From: Sphingobacterium multivorum
GTDB lineage: Bacteria > Bacteroidota > Bacteroidia > Sphingobacteriales > Sphingobacteriaceae
DNA: 64,000 nucleotides
Reading direction: 5' to 3'
NCBI RefSeq assembly: GCF_039511225.1
Contig: NZ_CP154261.1
Span: 5,766,001-5,830,000, forward strand
The notes under the pieces are model-generated. The model saw only the letters and a list, made by a program, of their open reading frames with translations. It made no database searches and had not been told where the DNA came from. Numbering within the stretch: position 1 is the stretch's first letter; each line of letters starts with the position of its first letter. A program made the translations under genes and the position numbers. This document shows positions 1-8,349 of the stretch, one piece after another.

Positions 1-328
1 TTCCTGCAGTTGCATGGATATCTATCCCTAAGCGACCAGTACTCGATTTGCCCTCTAAAAAAGGAACATGCTTATGTGTTTCGGTATACTCTTGCGTAAC
101 ACCTAAATAAAGGGTGTTGGGCTCCAAGACGAAACCTTCTTCCGGGATTTCAAAATGCTGAATTTCATTGTGCTTCTTGGCATCAAGTACACGGTCTGCA
201 TACGTTGCCAAATATTTCCCCAAATGCACATCGTAGGAATTTGTTCCTAAACATTTACGATCAAATGGTTGAATGACAATGCTGCCATTTTCAATCTCTT
301 CGAGAATTCTTTTATCAGATAAAATCAT
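1..328 (-). CDS. dcd: dCTP deaminase, partial (3' end outside window)
   Basis: This is the N-terminal 109 codons of dCTP deaminase, a cytosolic enzyme that converts dCTP to dUTP on the way to dTTP. I translated it from the minus strand: it starts MILSDKRILEEIENG and contains the family signatures NSYDVHLG and EGKSSTGRLGIDIH, the latter from the nucleotide-binding core. The ATG at 328 gives the expected family N-terminus. The second half, including the catalytic glutamate region, lies beyond the window edge. It is divergent from the phosphopantetheinyl transferase gene, with 119 bp between the start codons. Whether the enzyme is the simple or the bifunctional (dCTP deaminase/dUTPase) type cannot be judged from this part. 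Confidence 0.9.
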   Translation of the reverse strand, partial: MILSDKRILEEIENGSIVIQPFDRKCLGTNSYDVHLGKYLATYADRVLDAKKHNEIQHFEIPEEGFVLEPNTLYLGVTQEYTETHKHVPFLEGKSSTGRLGIDIHATAG

Positions 329-436
329 GTGTATCAAAATAGCAAAAGCATCAGGCCACGCTATACAAATTCAAAAATACAGTTCTCCCACTAATTTTAC
401 TTCATTTTTCAAAACAAAAATCTGCGATTTGTTTTT

Positions 437-444
437 TAAATTTG
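437..444 (+). promoter_or_regulatory. Candidate -7 box placed 3 nt from the sfp-type start codon
   Basis: TAAATTTG matches the Bacteroidota -7 consensus TAnnTTTG exactly and ends 3 nt before the ATG at 448. No TTTG is visible at the usual upstream spacing. If it is used, transcription would begin at or very near the A of the start codon, giving a leaderless mRNA. The surrounding DNA is AT-rich, so a chance match is possible. Confidence 0.4.
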
Positions 445-447
445 GGT

Positions 448-1089
448 ATGAGTCTAGTGTATCTACGTGAAATTGATAGCCAAACCAAATTTGCAATTTG
501 GCGAATTGAGGAATCGGACGACGATTTACTGTCGAAACTTCAATTGGATGAACGTGAAAAAGCGAAATTAGGGTCTTTCAATAAAGGGAAAAGACGGTTA
601 CATTGGCTTGCCACCCGTGTGCTGTTGCGCACCTTATTAAACACATCCCGTTATATAGATTGTCCATCTGATGCAAATGGCAAGCCTTTTCTCGCCAATT
701 TCCCCCAAAAAATTTCACTTTCACACTCATTTGATTATGCCGCAGCTATGATCAGTACAAAAGGAGAGGTGGGTATCGACATGGAAATCATTAAAACAAA
801 AGTAGAGCGCATCCAACATAAGTTTTTAAAACCTGCGGAGCTTGCATTCATCGCACAGGATGAGAACCGATATGAGCAGCTTTATGCCTGCTGGTGTGCT
901 AAAGAAGCGATTTATAAACTTCAGGGAAATGCAGGTGTCTCCTTCTTGAATAACATGACCATACAACCATTCGACTATCAGGTGCAGGGCATATTAAAAC
1001 TCGAACTCCACAGCGATCAACATACACATCTATATGACGTGCATTACGAGAAGTTCAATGAATATATGCTCGCTTACGCTGTAGAATAG
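448..1089 (+). CDS. 4'-phosphopantetheinyl transferase superfamily protein
   Basis: This enzyme of the Sfp/AcpT type transfers 4'-phosphopantetheine from coenzyme A to a serine of acyl or peptidyl carrier proteins. The 213-residue product has the two family signatures: GIDME around residues 109-113, supplying Mg-binding D111 and E113, and WCAKEAIYK around 149-157, supplying E153. A central SLSHS segment precedes the first signature, as in Sfp-like proteins. I chose the ATG at 448; the in-frame TTG at 442 overlaps a promoter-like box and adds only two residues. No polyketide or peptide synthase genes are nearby, so a role on the fatty-acid ACP or on an unlinked carrier is possible. It is followed by tRNA-Glu on the same strand with its own promoter. 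Confidence 0.88.
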   Translation: MSLVYLREIDSQTKFAIWRIEESDDDLLSKLQLDEREKAKLGSFNKGKRRLHWLATRVLLRTLLNTSRYIDCPSDANGKPFLANFPQKISLSHSFDYAAAMISTKGEVGIDMEIIKTKVERIQHKFLKPAELAFIAQDENRYEQLYACWCAKEAIYKLQGNAGVSFLNNMTIQPFDYQVQGILKLELHSDQHTHLYDVHYEKFNEYMLAYAVE

Positions 1090-1150
1090 GTTCTTTAAAA
1101 AAATAATTTTTCTCAATTTCAATGAATTAGCACACAGACAGCACTTTTTT

Positions 1151-1181
1151 TTTGCGCTTTTTGAAAAAGCTTCTATATTTG
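1151..1181 (+). promoter_or_regulatory. Promoter of tRNA-Glu
   Basis: TTTG at 1151-1154 and TATATTTG at 1174-1181 are separated by exactly 19 bp, a full match to the Bacteroidota housekeeping consensus. The tRNA 5' end lies 18 nt downstream of the -7 box, which fits a short trimmed leader. Confidence 0.8.
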
Positions 1182-1199
1182 CATCATCGAAAACGATAT

Positions 1200-1271
1200 G
1201 GCCCGTTCGTCTAGGGGTTAGGACGCAAGATTTTCATTCTTGAAACAGGGGTTCGATTCCCCTACGGGCTA
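1200..1271 (+). tRNA. tRNA-Glu (anticodon UUC)
   Basis: The cloverleaf can be drawn by eye. The acceptor stem GGCCCGT pairs with ACGGGCT (first pair G-U). The anticodon arm CAAGA/TCTTG carries the loop TTTTCAT with anticodon TTC, and a T arm contains GGTTCGATTCC. The discriminator base is A. Spans 72 nt without encoded CCA, as is usual in Bacteroidota. Confidence 0.96.
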
Positions 1272-1272
1272 C

Positions 1273-1303
1273 AAAAAGCGACTTCAAAAGAGTCGCTTTT
1301 TTT
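1273..1303 (+). terminator. Intrinsic terminator after tRNA-Glu
   Basis: The stem GCGACT (1278-1283) pairs with AGTCGC (1291-1296), is extended by flanking A/T pairs, and has a 7-nt loop. It is followed by a run of seven T. Confidence 0.9.
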
Positions 1304-1330
1304 ATTTAAAGCCTATACCATTTATGTTCC

Positions 1331-1501
1331 CTAGCCTCCTGAAAAGCGTAGTACATATCCAGTGTTATCCCCTTCAAAAGGATACAACCTAATCTAGTGG
1401 CCTTTCTCTTCAAAATTTCCAAGTCGCATCCCCTGTGCGAAGTAGGTCAGCTCAGCTTCGCTAAACAGCAAACCAGCATAAGGAAAGTAGAAACTTCCGG
1501 T
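1331..1501 (-). pseudogene. Possible remnant of a coding sequence beside tRNA-Glu
   Basis: The 327 bp between the tRNA terminator start region and the DUF1735 gene hold no intact gene. On the minus strand one reading frame gives two coding-like stretches: 35 residues (1394-1501, including TGSFYFPYAGLLFSEAELTY) and, after a TAG, 20 more (1331-1393, ending TGYVLRFSGG). There is no start codon and both ends are closed by stops. The aromatic and charged residue mix looks protein-like, but a stretch this short can arise by chance. I do not recognise a family. Confidence 0.22.
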
Positions 1502-1532
1502 TTACGCCATTAAGCACCGTCGCACTTCAAGC

Positions 1533-1562
1533 AAAAAAGTCACTCCGGAAAATGGAGTGACT
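1533..1562 (-). terminator. Terminator of the SusC/SusD/DUF1735 transcript
   Basis: AGTCACTCC (1538-1546) pairs with GGAGTGACT (1554-1562) around a 7-nt loop. On the minus strand the stem is followed by six T (1533-1538). It lies about 70 bp past the DUF1735 stop codon. Confidence 0.85.
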
Positions 1563-1629
1563 TTCAGATCTGCCAAATTGTATATTAGACTATACTTGAT
1601 GTTGTATTATAGCTAATTTCGGATGTATT

Positions 1630-2976
1630 TTATAATCCTTTGACATATACTTCTGCTATAGCAGATGAAGGCGGACGATTACTTGCTGTTACCGTACATT
1701 TTAAATAACGGGCTTTTGTCGTCGGAACATTCACGGCCAAAGTCGATTTGGGACTGTTTGTTCCGAAATCAATCTTCCCTATTGGAACATATGTTTTATT
1801 GTCATTACTAGTCGAAAACTCAACGACTTTTAAGTCATTATTCCATAACCTTCTTGTTAATTCAATCATCATCACATTATATTCCTTTCCAAAATCTATT
1901 ATGACATAATGCGGTAATGGGGGTTCTCCTCCCATCCAGACATTATGCCAGTAGGTATCGGGGTTCCCGTCCAATATATTTTCCTTTTCACCTCCGCCAA
2001 TCCATTCGGAAGAAGCCGCAATTACTTTCCAGCCACTACGGGGGATATCCGGCGGTTGAAAGGACACTGGAACCAATATTGTGGAAGCATCAGGGTTAAT
2101 ACCATTTTTTGAAACAGACTTAATCCGTAAAGGCAACGCATACTCCCCAAATAAATTGGTTGTTCCATCAATAAGTCCTTTTTTCAGAATAGTGTATGAA
2201 AAACTCGTTTTATTCTCCTTTTCAGCAATTTTATAAGGCGCGGGTAAAAGCTGATAGGCCGCTTTTGGTAGTAATTTCAACTTCTTATCGTCTGATACCG
2301 TTCCGTTGTAATTATCCAAAATCACGGGATCCACTTCAATTTCATAGTCAAGATTCCATTGATTGGGATAATTGGTGACCAATGTCGCTTTTCCTACGAC
2401 CTGTTCAGCTCCTGTGGGGCTCAGTTTGATCTGATCAAGCTGCAGACCCGGTGAAGTGAATTCCAAAAATGGGTCTTTAACGTTAGGAATCAACAATGTC
2501 GTTGCCATTTCAGGTTTCAGTGCATGCAACACCCCACCCTCTGCTTCAATGCGGCAAGGAAGCACATATAATTCCTTATATTTTCCTTGCAACACTTTTA
2601 TGCGCTCAGTATCAAAAGCAATTGCGATATCCTGCAGATAATCCTTTTTTTCAAAGGCTAGTGTTGTATTTGCAATTTTATAGCAATCAGTGGGAAGCAG
2701 CTTATAATTTGTCCCTTGCTGCGCGTTATAGGCTGCTAGGTACGCTTCGTCAATCTTGAAGTTTATCTTTGCTTCCTGTTGTCCAATTCCAGCCTTAACA
2801 ACAGTTACATTATAATCAAATTTTCCCCAGTCAAATACCGTTATTTTATTCTCTTTGAAGTCTCTGAAATAAATGGTGTCGTCGACCATGTTGTTCATTC
2901 GATCATCCTTTTGACATCCATTCATCAGGAAAAGTGTCAACAGGAGAACACAATAGGATATATAATTTCTCATCAT
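1630..2976 (-). CDS. DUF1735 and F5/8 type C (discoidin) domain lipoprotein of the utilisation locus
   Basis: This is a probable surface glycan-binding lipoprotein. The 448-residue product starts with a lipoprotein signal peptide whose lipobox is LMNGC (Cys21). Residues about 35-155 resemble the DUF1735 (BT_3987 N-terminal-like) beta-sandwich seen in SGBP-type proteins of Bacteroidota. A second similar sandwich seems to follow to about 300. The last ~130 residues look like an F5/8 type C or discoidin carbohydrate-binding domain: WIGGGEKENILDGNPDTYWH opens it and DFGKEYNV, TRR and ARYLK follow. It is the last gene of the SusC-SusD transcript, 22 bp behind SusD, the usual position of a surface glycan-binding protein. 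No catalytic domain is evident. The domain boundaries are by eye. Confidence 0.8.
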   Translation of the reverse strand: MMRNYISYCVLLLTLFLMNGCQKDDRMNNMVDDTIYFRDFKENKITVFDWGKFDYNVTVVKAGIGQQEAKINFKIDEAYLAAYNAQQGTNYKLLPTDCYKIANTTLAFEKKDYLQDIAIAFDTERIKVLQGKYKELYVLPCRIEAEGGVLHALKPEMATTLLIPNVKDPFLEFTSPGLQLDQIKLSPTGAEQVVGKATLVTNYPNQWNLDYEIEVDPVILDNYNGTVSDDKKLKLLPKAAYQLLPAPYKIAEKENKTSFSYTILKKGLIDGTTNLFGEYALPLRIKSVSKNGINPDASTILVPVSFQPPDIPRSGWKVIAASSEWIGGGEKENILDGNPDTYWHNVWMGGEPPLPHYVIIDFGKEYNVMMIELTRRLWNNDLKVVEFSTSNDNKTYVPIGKIDFGTNSPKSTLAVNVPTTKARYLKCTVTASNRPPSSAIAEVYVKGL

Positions 2977-2998
2977 TTTCAGTATTGTTTAATAAGTA

Positions 2999-4840
2999 CT
3001 ACCATCCATAGTTCTGTGTAATGTTGATCATCTCGCTCAGTTGCTTTTGCTGTATCGGGAAGAAATAATGTTTGGCCTGAAAACTTCGCTTTCCAGGAAA
3101 AACATCTTTGGTCCGTTCCCAAGAGGATTCATAAGAAGTTGCGGCAACATTACGGGTATAATAGGGCTCATTCATTTCTTCCTCTGCAATCATCCAGGTT
3201 CTCAGATCGGGGTAACGATGGCCTTCAAATGCCAATTCGACCATTCTTTCTTTTCGCAGCAATACCCGCAGGAGTTCTTTATTTCCCCGAACCTCTGGAT
3301 AAGCAACTTCCAAGTCGTTCAAGCCGCTCCGTTTACGTACCAGGTTGATATATTTTAACGCCTCCACTTCATCACGAGCAGTTTTTTCATTGCAAGCCTC
3401 CGCGTAGTTTAGATAGATCTCAGCCAAACGATAATATGGCCATGCAAACTGCCCCCAGTTACCTGCTTCGATATCATTTGTTGGATCACTCATTCTCCGC
3501 CACAAGTAACCTGACTTTACGCAGTCCCCTGTTTTCGTATAAGAAGATGTTCCGCCGTCAAAGAATGTCACCTGTCTGGGTTGAGGTTTTGGATTGGTCC
3601 AATACATTCCATTTGCCAAAATGGATGCGTAGAAACGTGCATCCCTTCCGACACAACTGTTGTGCGCCTTAAAGGAGGCAAAATTGTCTAACGGATGTAC
3701 ATAGTTATCTGTAAATCCCGTTTCTTGGTATCCTGATTTTTCATCAATTATAGGCTGTCCATTGCTACTGTAACCTGTAATCGGGTAGCGTCCTGAACTT
3801 GCCATCGGATAGCTGTCGACCAGTTTTAGCGAAGGTGCATAACCGCCCCAGCCCATCGTCACAACTCGCGGTGGAGCCGTACGGACGTTATAATTGAAGC
3901 CGTCATCAGACCATCTTCCCCAAATAATCTCCGAATTCCACTTATCAAAATAAATACCCATGTAGGATTTAATTGCACGTCGAAAAGAGTTCGTCTCTTT
4001 GTTATCTTGGTAAAGTGCATACACATTCAGATCAATCAACGCCTTGGCAGATTTGGCCGCAAGCTCCCATTTATTGGGATCTGCGGTTTGTGGAAATAAG
4101 AATTCACCGCTTTTATTCCTTATTCCTATATAAAGTTTCGCTCCGTTAAATAGCGGCCTAGCCATATACAGCAGTAATTCAGATTTTGCGGCCATCACAG
4201 CCCCTTTTGTCAATCGACCATACCAGGCTTGATCAGTTATTTCCTGTGGCAATACGGCACTTGCTTTATCAAATTCAGAAACTATGAAATCCACATTTGT
4301 CTGCAAAGACATACGATCAACTGTTGTTGGATCAATTTTACTATCGGGAGCACGATCGCCCCATACAAATACAGGTCCATATCTTTTTAAAAGCAGATAA
4401 TAAAAATAGGCTCTTAAAAAACGGGCTTCGGCTTTCATAATATCTTTAGTAGCAGCACTCAATTCCACATTTCTATCAATATTTTCAATGAAAATGGTTG
4501 CCTGATTAATCCCTTTATAATTCTGTTCCCAAGTTGTATAATCCTGGGTTGTCACGCCCCATGCCCCATTCGCAAAGTTAAGCCATGGAACCCAGGCTAC
4601 CCATGAAAATAAGGCTTCATCACTCAGCGGAACATTTCCGCCTTCACCATTGAACATATCATGTTCTATAGGCAAATAGCCATACACCTGAGCCAGATAC
4701 TGTTCCGTGGTTTTCCGTTTATTAAAAACCTCTTCTAAAGTCATTTGATTTTCTAGATCCACGTCGAGATATTTGCTACATGCCCCGAGGGAAAATACCA
4801 GTAATAGGCAGGAAATCGAGTATATATACTTTTTCATCAT
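2999..4840 (-). CDS. SusD/RagB family outer membrane glycan-binding lipoprotein
   Basis: SusD proteins form the lid of the SusC barrel and bind the incoming oligosaccharide at the cell surface. The 613-residue product has a lipoprotein signal with lipobox SLGAC (Cys21) followed by SKYLDVDLENQMTLEEVF, typical of the family. It also has the helical TPR-like core (ARFLRAYFYYLLLKRYG) and the C-terminal SusD/RagB block with RLAEIYLNYAEACNE and LLRKERMVELAFEGHRYPDL. The length is normal. It lies 11 bp downstream of SusC and 22 bp upstream of the DUF1735 lipoprotein, so the three are one transcript. The substrate cannot be read from the sequence. Confidence 0.96.
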   Translation of the reverse strand: MMKKYIYSISCLLLVFSLGACSKYLDVDLENQMTLEEVFNKRKTTEQYLAQVYGYLPIEHDMFNGEGGNVPLSDEALFSWVAWVPWLNFANGAWGVTTQDYTTWEQNYKGINQATIFIENIDRNVELSAATKDIMKAEARFLRAYFYYLLLKRYGPVFVWGDRAPDSKIDPTTVDRMSLQTNVDFIVSEFDKASAVLPQEITDQAWYGRLTKGAVMAAKSELLLYMARPLFNGAKLYIGIRNKSGEFLFPQTADPNKWELAAKSAKALIDLNVYALYQDNKETNSFRRAIKSYMGIYFDKWNSEIIWGRWSDDGFNYNVRTAPPRVVTMGWGGYAPSLKLVDSYPMASSGRYPITGYSSNGQPIIDEKSGYQETGFTDNYVHPLDNFASFKAHNSCVGRDARFYASILANGMYWTNPKPQPRQVTFFDGGTSSYTKTGDCVKSGYLWRRMSDPTNDIEAGNWGQFAWPYYRLAEIYLNYAEACNEKTARDEVEALKYINLVRKRSGLNDLEVAYPEVRGNKELLRVLLRKERMVELAFEGHRYPDLRTWMIAEEEMNEPYYTRNVAATSYESSWERTKDVFPGKRSFQAKHYFFPIQQKQLSEMINITQNYGW

Positions 4841-4851
4841 TATCTTTCAGA

Positions 4852-7800
4852 TTAAAGTGTTACACTTAAACCAACATTAAATACACGCATTTGAGGATAG
4901 CTGCTTCCTGAAACTGTTTCCAATTCAGGATCCCACAACTTGAACTTACTGAATGTGAACACATTTACGCCTTGTGCATAAATACGCACGATTGACATTT
5001 TCCATTTTTCCGTGAGCTGCTTTGGCAACGTATAGCCCAATTCTAGATTCTTCAAACGAATAAAGCTCATATCGCGTTGCCATAAAGTGGAAGCTTGAGA
5101 GTTATTGGCAATATTAAATGAGAGCCGTGGATAAGTTGCATTTGGATTAGGGTTGTCTGCACTCCAGCGGTGATCAGCGACATCCGAATAGATCTGTCCA
5201 TAGCCCCAGATGTTGCCAGTCTGACCATATAGAGGTCCTCCCGCTATAATCCGGGATATTTGTCCGACTCCATGGAAAAAAGCCGATAGATCAAATCCCT
5301 TCCAAGATACACTGGCGCCAAATCCATAATTCCATTGCGGCATATCTGTATCACCTATCGCTACTTTATCTTCTTCTGTAATTTCGCCGTCTCCATTGAT
5401 GTCCCGATATTTTACATCACCGGGACGTATCACATCGCCATAGCGTTGAATCGGGCTATGCGCGATTTCCTCTTCTGACTCAAACAGCCCCAAAGCAATT
5501 AATCCGCGCTGCTGTCCCCAACGTTGTCCTATTTCAGACTGATATGCCCATCTTGGAATTGGCTTGTCATCAAATAATTTTTTATTTCGATTGTAAGTTA
5601 GATTACCCCGGACCTGTATGCCGACTTCCCCCTGGCGATGATTAAATTCCAAGGATCCTTCGGCCCCTTTATTTTGCATCTGTCCAATATTAACATAGGG
5701 TTTTACATTAATTCCCACGATGGAAGGCACACTTTCCTGAAGAATGTAAATTCCATCACGTTTCTCCGCAAAATAATCGGCCTGTATGGTCAATTTGTTG
5801 AAAAGGCTTAACTCAAGCCCGATGTTACGCTTTAATGCACTTTCCCAGGCAACCAGTGGATTCCCCGGATAACCGGTTGCTATACCCTGAAGATAATTTT
5901 TGCCACCAATGCCGAAAGAATAGCCTCCATCGAGCTTCATTTCTGAATTGTAAGCAAATCGACGTGAACCACCGATTTTATCGCTACCAATCCGACCAAT
6001 TGACCCCCGAATTTTCAGAAAGTTAACGACAGGCAATAGCGACTTAAAGAACGCTTCATTACTAATAACATAGCCCATAGCCAAGGAAGGAAAGAAACCA
6101 AAACGTTTCTTTGGCGCAAAGTTCTCAGATCCATTGTAGCCAAAGTTACCTTCGATAAAGTAACGGTCCTGGTAGGAATAGGTCAAACGTGAAGCAATCC
6201 CCGTATTGCGATAGGGGAATGCTGCGATATAATCCCGTTCTGGAAAGTTATTTGTCCGCTCGCGCATGGAGAATAAAAATAGTCCTCCGACGCGATGCTT
6301 GTCACCAAACAACTGGTCATACATCAGGGAACTTTCAAAATTAGTCGCACGCTCTCCCGAATGATAGTCGGCTAAAGCAAGATAATCGCTGCCATTACCG
6401 TTATCTTTTAAAATAAGATTCCCTTCGCTGTCCCGCGGTTTTGTTTTGTCAACATAATAGGTGGTTGGTGCCTTTCTTTTGTCTAATGTCGAAGAGTTCT
6501 TTGCATCCCAGGAAAACTTAACATTCGCTTTTAAACCGGGAGTTATCAACTCCGAAAAATCTTGCGTGATACCAATCAACGACTGCGCATTATTCCAGAA
6601 ATCCTTCGAAAATCCAGTGGTATTGAGCGAATAATAGGGATTTTGTCCTCCTTGTGGCTGTGCATAGGCGCCATTTGAAAATTGGGTAGGTGTTGCCACT
6701 GGTGTGGTGTGGAGCACAATATCATACATATCACCCAAATTTACACCTAATCGGTTTTTTGTTTCGTATTGATTGGAGAGGTTTAGGTTTACTTCAGTCG
6801 ATCGAGACAGTCTAATATCAACATTCGATCTAAAATTAATCCGGTCAAAATTCACAGATGGATCATAATTCGATGTCTTTCGAGGCTGAAAGATACCGTT
6901 CTCTTTCATATAAGAACCCGACACGTAATATTTAATAAAATCTCCTCCTCCAGTCACATTTACATTCAAACGTTCATTTGATGTTCTCTTTTTAAAGATC
7001 TCTTGCATCCAATCCACATTTGGATAGACATCTGGATCTACTTTATTCACATATTTATTTATCTCTTCTTGTGTCAATGGGGCTTTTCCAGAAGCTTCAA
7101 AATTGATATCGTTATAATAATCTAACCATTGAGCAGCATTTGCCAATTTCGGTAGGACAACAGGTTCCAACATACCGCGCTCAACACGTGCATTGATACT
7201 CGGTTTAACACTTTTCTTTCCCCTTTTTGTTGTAATGATCACAATACCATTTGCTCCTCTTACGCCATACACGGCTGTGGCAGTTGCATCTTTCAAGACA
7301 GAGAATGACTCGACATCCTCGGGGTCTACGAGGTCCATGGGACGTTCGATCCCGTCCACCAATACCAGTGGACCGGTCCCACCTGCAAAACTGCTCACCC
7401 CACGTATCCAAAATGACGTTGCAGAGCCGGGCTCTCCCGAACCTTGAACCGTAACAACGCCTGCCATCTGTCCCGCCAATGCGCTGCTGATCTTAGCAAC
7501 GGGAGTTTTTAACTGTTGCGGGGAAACGCTACTAATTGCACCCACTACGCTGATTTTACGTTGCTTTCCATAAGCAACAACTACAGCTTCCTCCAGATCG
7601 CTTACCGCAGGCTCCAAAGTGATCTTCAGCTGATTTGACGCACTAATATTCCGCTCAAACGACTGAAATCCTACGAGCGAAAACTGCAGCACCTTATGCT
7701 GATCTTCAATTTCCAAGGCAAATTGCCCCTGCGCATCGGTCTTCGTTCCAATAGTTGTCCCCTTAACCGCAACCGTAACACTTTCCAATGGCGCTCCCTT

Positions 7801-8235
7801 ACTATCAGACACAACCCCTGTTATTCTACGCCGCTGCAAGAACACCGCGGTGCTGGAAGCAACTTGCGGAGAACCCACTTTGGCCATAATCAATACCGTG
7901 TTCAGATTCAATTCGTAAGTCAGGTTTCTTTCCGACAGAAACTCTTGTAGGACCTCTTTAAAGTTTTTGTGATTTGCTTTAATGGTCACTCTTTTTTGTT
8001 TGTTAATCAAACTGTTATTGTACAAAAACTCGTACCCCGTTTGTTTTTGAATCTCATCCAGGACGTCCACCAAACGTCCATTTTTTATATCCAATGTCAC
8101 TTGTTGACCAAAGCTAGATGCATGAACATGCACCATGGAGATGATGAGGATTAGTATGCATACTTTCATCCTGATAAATGCTTTTACAAAGAATTTTTGT
8201 GTAAAAAAGCAACTTTTGCTATTCCTTTTATACAT
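4852..8235 (-). CDS. SusC/RagA TonB-linked outer membrane protein with N-terminal STN signalling domain
   Basis: This is the TonB-dependent barrel that imports the oligosaccharide held by SusD. The order of parts in the 1127-residue product is: signal peptide (MKVCILILIISMVHVHASS), STN domain (about 40-105, with YEFLYNNSLI), carboxypeptidase-like beta-sandwich (RRRITGVVSDSKGAPLESV), TonB plug with VLVDGIERPMDLVDPEDVES and the SusC motif YGVRGANGIVIITTK, then a 22-strand-type barrel ending in an aromatic-poor NVGLSVTL. The ATG at 8235 was preferred; the longer frame begins only with TTG. An STN domain in SusC marks transducers that touch a FecR anti-sigma factor, and exactly such a gene lies immediately upstream. 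Confidence in the family is very high; the ligand is unknown. Confidence 0.96.
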   Translation of the reverse strand: MYKRNSKSCFFTQKFFVKAFIRMKVCILILIISMVHVHASSFGQQVTLDIKNGRLVDVLDEIQKQTGYEFLYNNSLINKQKRVTIKANHKNFKEVLQEFLSERNLTYELNLNTVLIMAKVGSPQVASSTAVFLQRRRITGVVSDSKGAPLESVTVAVKGTTIGTKTDAQGQFALEIEDQHKVLQFSLVGFQSFERNISASNQLKITLEPAVSDLEEAVVVAYGKQRKISVVGAISSVSPQQLKTPVAKISSALAGQMAGVVTVQGSGEPGSATSFWIRGVSSFAGGTGPLVLVDGIERPMDLVDPEDVESFSVLKDATATAVYGVRGANGIVIITTKRGKKSVKPSINARVERGMLEPVVLPKLANAAQWLDYYNDINFEASGKAPLTQEEINKYVNKVDPDVYPNVDWMQEIFKKRTSNERLNVNVTGGGDFIKYYVSGSYMKENGIFQPRKTSNYDPSVNFDRINFRSNVDIRLSRSTEVNLNLSNQYETKNRLGVNLGDMYDIVLHTTPVATPTQFSNGAYAQPQGGQNPYYSLNTTGFSKDFWNNAQSLIGITQDFSELITPGLKANVKFSWDAKNSSTLDKRKAPTTYYVDKTKPRDSEGNLILKDNGNGSDYLALADYHSGERATNFESSLMYDQLFGDKHRVGGLFLFSMRERTNNFPERDYIAAFPYRNTGIASRLTYSYQDRYFIEGNFGYNGSENFAPKKRFGFFPSLAMGYVISNEAFFKSLLPVVNFLKIRGSIGRIGSDKIGGSRRFAYNSEMKLDGGYSFGIGGKNYLQGIATGYPGNPLVAWESALKRNIGLELSLFNKLTIQADYFAEKRDGIYILQESVPSIVGINVKPYVNIGQMQNKGAEGSLEFNHRQGEVGIQVRGNLTYNRNKKLFDDKPIPRWAYQSEIGQRWGQQRGLIALGLFESEEEIAHSPIQRYGDVIRPGDVKYRDINGDGEITEEDKVAIGDTDMPQWNYGFGASVSWKGFDLSAFFHGVGQISRIIAGGPLYGQTGNIWGYGQIYSDVADHRWSADNPNPNATYPRLSFNIANNSQASTLWQRDMSFIRLKNLELGYTLPKQLTEKWKMSIVRIYAQGVNVFTFSKFKLWDPELETVSGSSYPQMRVFNVGLSVTL

Positions 8236-8298
8236 TTGTATAGGTTTGGTGTTAAATGGTTTATAACTCAATTAGGTTTATTTAATTGCTAAACTACG

Positions 8299-8325
8299 AT
8301 CGGGAGTGTTGCGAGCACTTCCGAT
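8299..8325 (-). other. Inverted repeat between FecR and SusC
   Basis: ATCGGGAGTG (8299-8308) pairs with CACTTCCGAT (8316-8325), a 10-bp stem including one G-U pair with a 7-nt loop. No T-run follows on the minus strand. It may be a weak terminator for the regulator transcript, a leader structure of SusC, or a binding site. Confidence 0.4.
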
Positions 8326-8349
8326 TACTTTTAGCTCAAAGTCTCATTG

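Noticed and set aside
273..470. 65-codon plus-strand frame overlapping dcd and the start of the phosphopantetheinyl transferase gene
   Set aside because: It runs antisense to dcd and out of frame with the real gene at 448; the composition does not look like a protein.
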